The notes under the pieces: generated by a model | Told to the model about the DNA's origin: nothing | What the model saw: only the letters and a program-made list of their open reading frames with translations | Database searches by the model: none | In this document: piece after piece, positions 23,679 through 24,383 of the stretch | Position numbering within the stretch: position 1 is the first letter of the stretch | How the letters are laid out: the number at the start of each line of letters is the position of its first letter | Source: Phycisphaerales bacterium | GTDB taxonomy: Bacteria; Planctomycetota; Phycisphaerae; Phycisphaerales; UBA1924 | Length of the DNA: 24,383 bases | Assembly (NCBI GenBank): GCA_030680655.1 | Contig: JAUXUZ010000220.1 | Span: 1 to 24,383 of the forward strand | Direction: 5' to 3' | Program-made: the position numbers and the translations under genes

Positions 23679-24383
23679 GTGAAAGCAGAACAGATAGTGC
23701 GCACACCCGAGGAGCAGGCAAAGCACGAGAAGATGGGATTCCGCGCGGCTTCACTAGTGGGCTTGGTCTTTGTTGCCGCGGGTGCCATCGGTACATACCT
23801 GCTGCTGGGCTCCTCATTGATGTCTGCGTGGGTCGTATCGAGCCCTTCAGGGACGACTACTCGCCTGCCCCAAGCTGGCAGCTGGGAAGTCGGCATGTGG
23901 CCGCTCTGGCTTCTCGCACTCCCCGGCGTTCTGATCGCCCTGATTGTCGTGCGGAAGGTCTGCCGCGACAATCCCCCGTCTGAACTTCTGCTGGCGGCGA
24001 AGCAGACCTGGCGCCGCCCGCACCGACTCTGCGCCGCAATAGTATTTACTACGGTCCTCTGCGTGCCTGCATTTGTCGTGACCTTCGGCATACACCGCGG
24101 ACTCGAGTGGTGCGTCGACGGCGCAGCTGGGTGGACATATGAGAAGATCCAAAGGGTCATTCCTCACCATGATTCAACGACTACTACGTCTACCGAGCCC
24201 GGCGGGACACCGGACTGGTCCTATTTAAGACCTTCGACATGGCCAGTGTTTAACCCGGGCAGAGAGGTAATAAAGACGGTCGAACATTACTGGGAAGAGA
24301 CCAAGACTGAGTACATTGCGAAGCCGGCAAATCTGGTTGCCGACACAGCGTTCGCGGTAGTCCGTTACGGCGTGAATATCCTT
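23679..24383 (+). CDS. Predicted membrane protein, N-terminal 235 residues, cut by the window end
   Basis: An open frame runs from GTG 23679 to the last base without a stop. AAGGGGAG (23662-23669) stands nine bases upstream as ribosome site. The translation starts V-K-A-E-Q-I-V-R-T-P-E-E-Q and has three probable membrane segments: about residues 24-50, 73-92 and 117-140. A soluble stretch follows with Thr/Ser/Pro-rich and Trp/Tyr-containing segments. The charged N-terminus is expected to be cytoplasmic. I recognise no family or motif. Its GC content is lower than in the genes before 23000. It could form a transcription unit with the small gene upstream. Confidence 0.7.
   Translation, partial: MKAEQIVRTPEEQAKHEKMGFRAASLVGLVFVAAGAIGTYLLLGSSLMSAWVVSSPSGTTTRLPQAGSWEVGMWPLWLLALPGVLIALIVVRKVCRDNPPSELLLAAKQTWRRPHRLCAAIVFTTVLCVPAFVVTFGIHRGLEWCVDGAAGWTYEKIQRVIPHHDSTTTTSTEPGGTPDWSYLRPSTWPVFNPGREVIKTVEHYWEETKTEYIAKPANLVADTAFAVVRYGVNIL

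Overview
The window reads as a high-GC bacterial chromosome segment, most likely Planctomycetota of the Phycisphaerae type. This is an inference from several features: two prepilin-like proteins with the FTLIELLVVIAIIALLVGILLP helix, a secreted protein ending in dockerin-like DNND repeats, a bacterial topoisomerase VI B subunit, and many dispersed GC-rich hairpins. No IS element, CRISPR array, rRNA or complete tRNA was seen.

Region 1 (1-7170) is a reductive pyrimidine or hydantoin degradation cluster. On the plus strand are the end of a dihydropyrimidine dehydrogenase ferredoxin-type subunit, a beta-ureidopropionase-like amidohydrolase, dihydropyrimidinase, a CoA-acylating (methyl)malonate-semialdehyde dehydrogenase and a class III aminotransferase. 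An NCS1 nucleobase permease converges on them from the minus strand. Together they would import uracil or thymine, reduce and open the ring, release beta-alanine (or beta-aminoisobutyrate), transaminate it and yield acetyl-CoA (or propionyl-CoA).

Region 2 (7279-12456, minus strand) is an export and surface region. A secreted dockerin-like protein has its own near-consensus promoter and terminator. Next to it are two prepilin-like genes, each preceded by a small single-TM protein with a shared W-N-x-G-x-F motif, and a third, orphan copy of the small protein. Two of the copies share an almost identical promoter/leader. This repeated pair is the best candidate here for an undescribed system.

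Region 3 (12533-18608, minus strand) is a probable operon of a lipoprotein, an M48-type membrane metalloprotease, a DapF-GNAT fusion and an M20 metallopeptidase. The last two overlap by four bases. The M20 gene carries palindromic dispersed repeats read in frame.

Region 4 (18669-24383) holds an Nfu-type Fe-S protein, csrA with a hairpin over its ribosome binding site, ndk, topoisomerase VI subunit B without an adjacent A subunit, a repeat-rich non-coding stretch, a small hypothetical gene that may be leaderless, and the start of a membrane protein cut by the window end.
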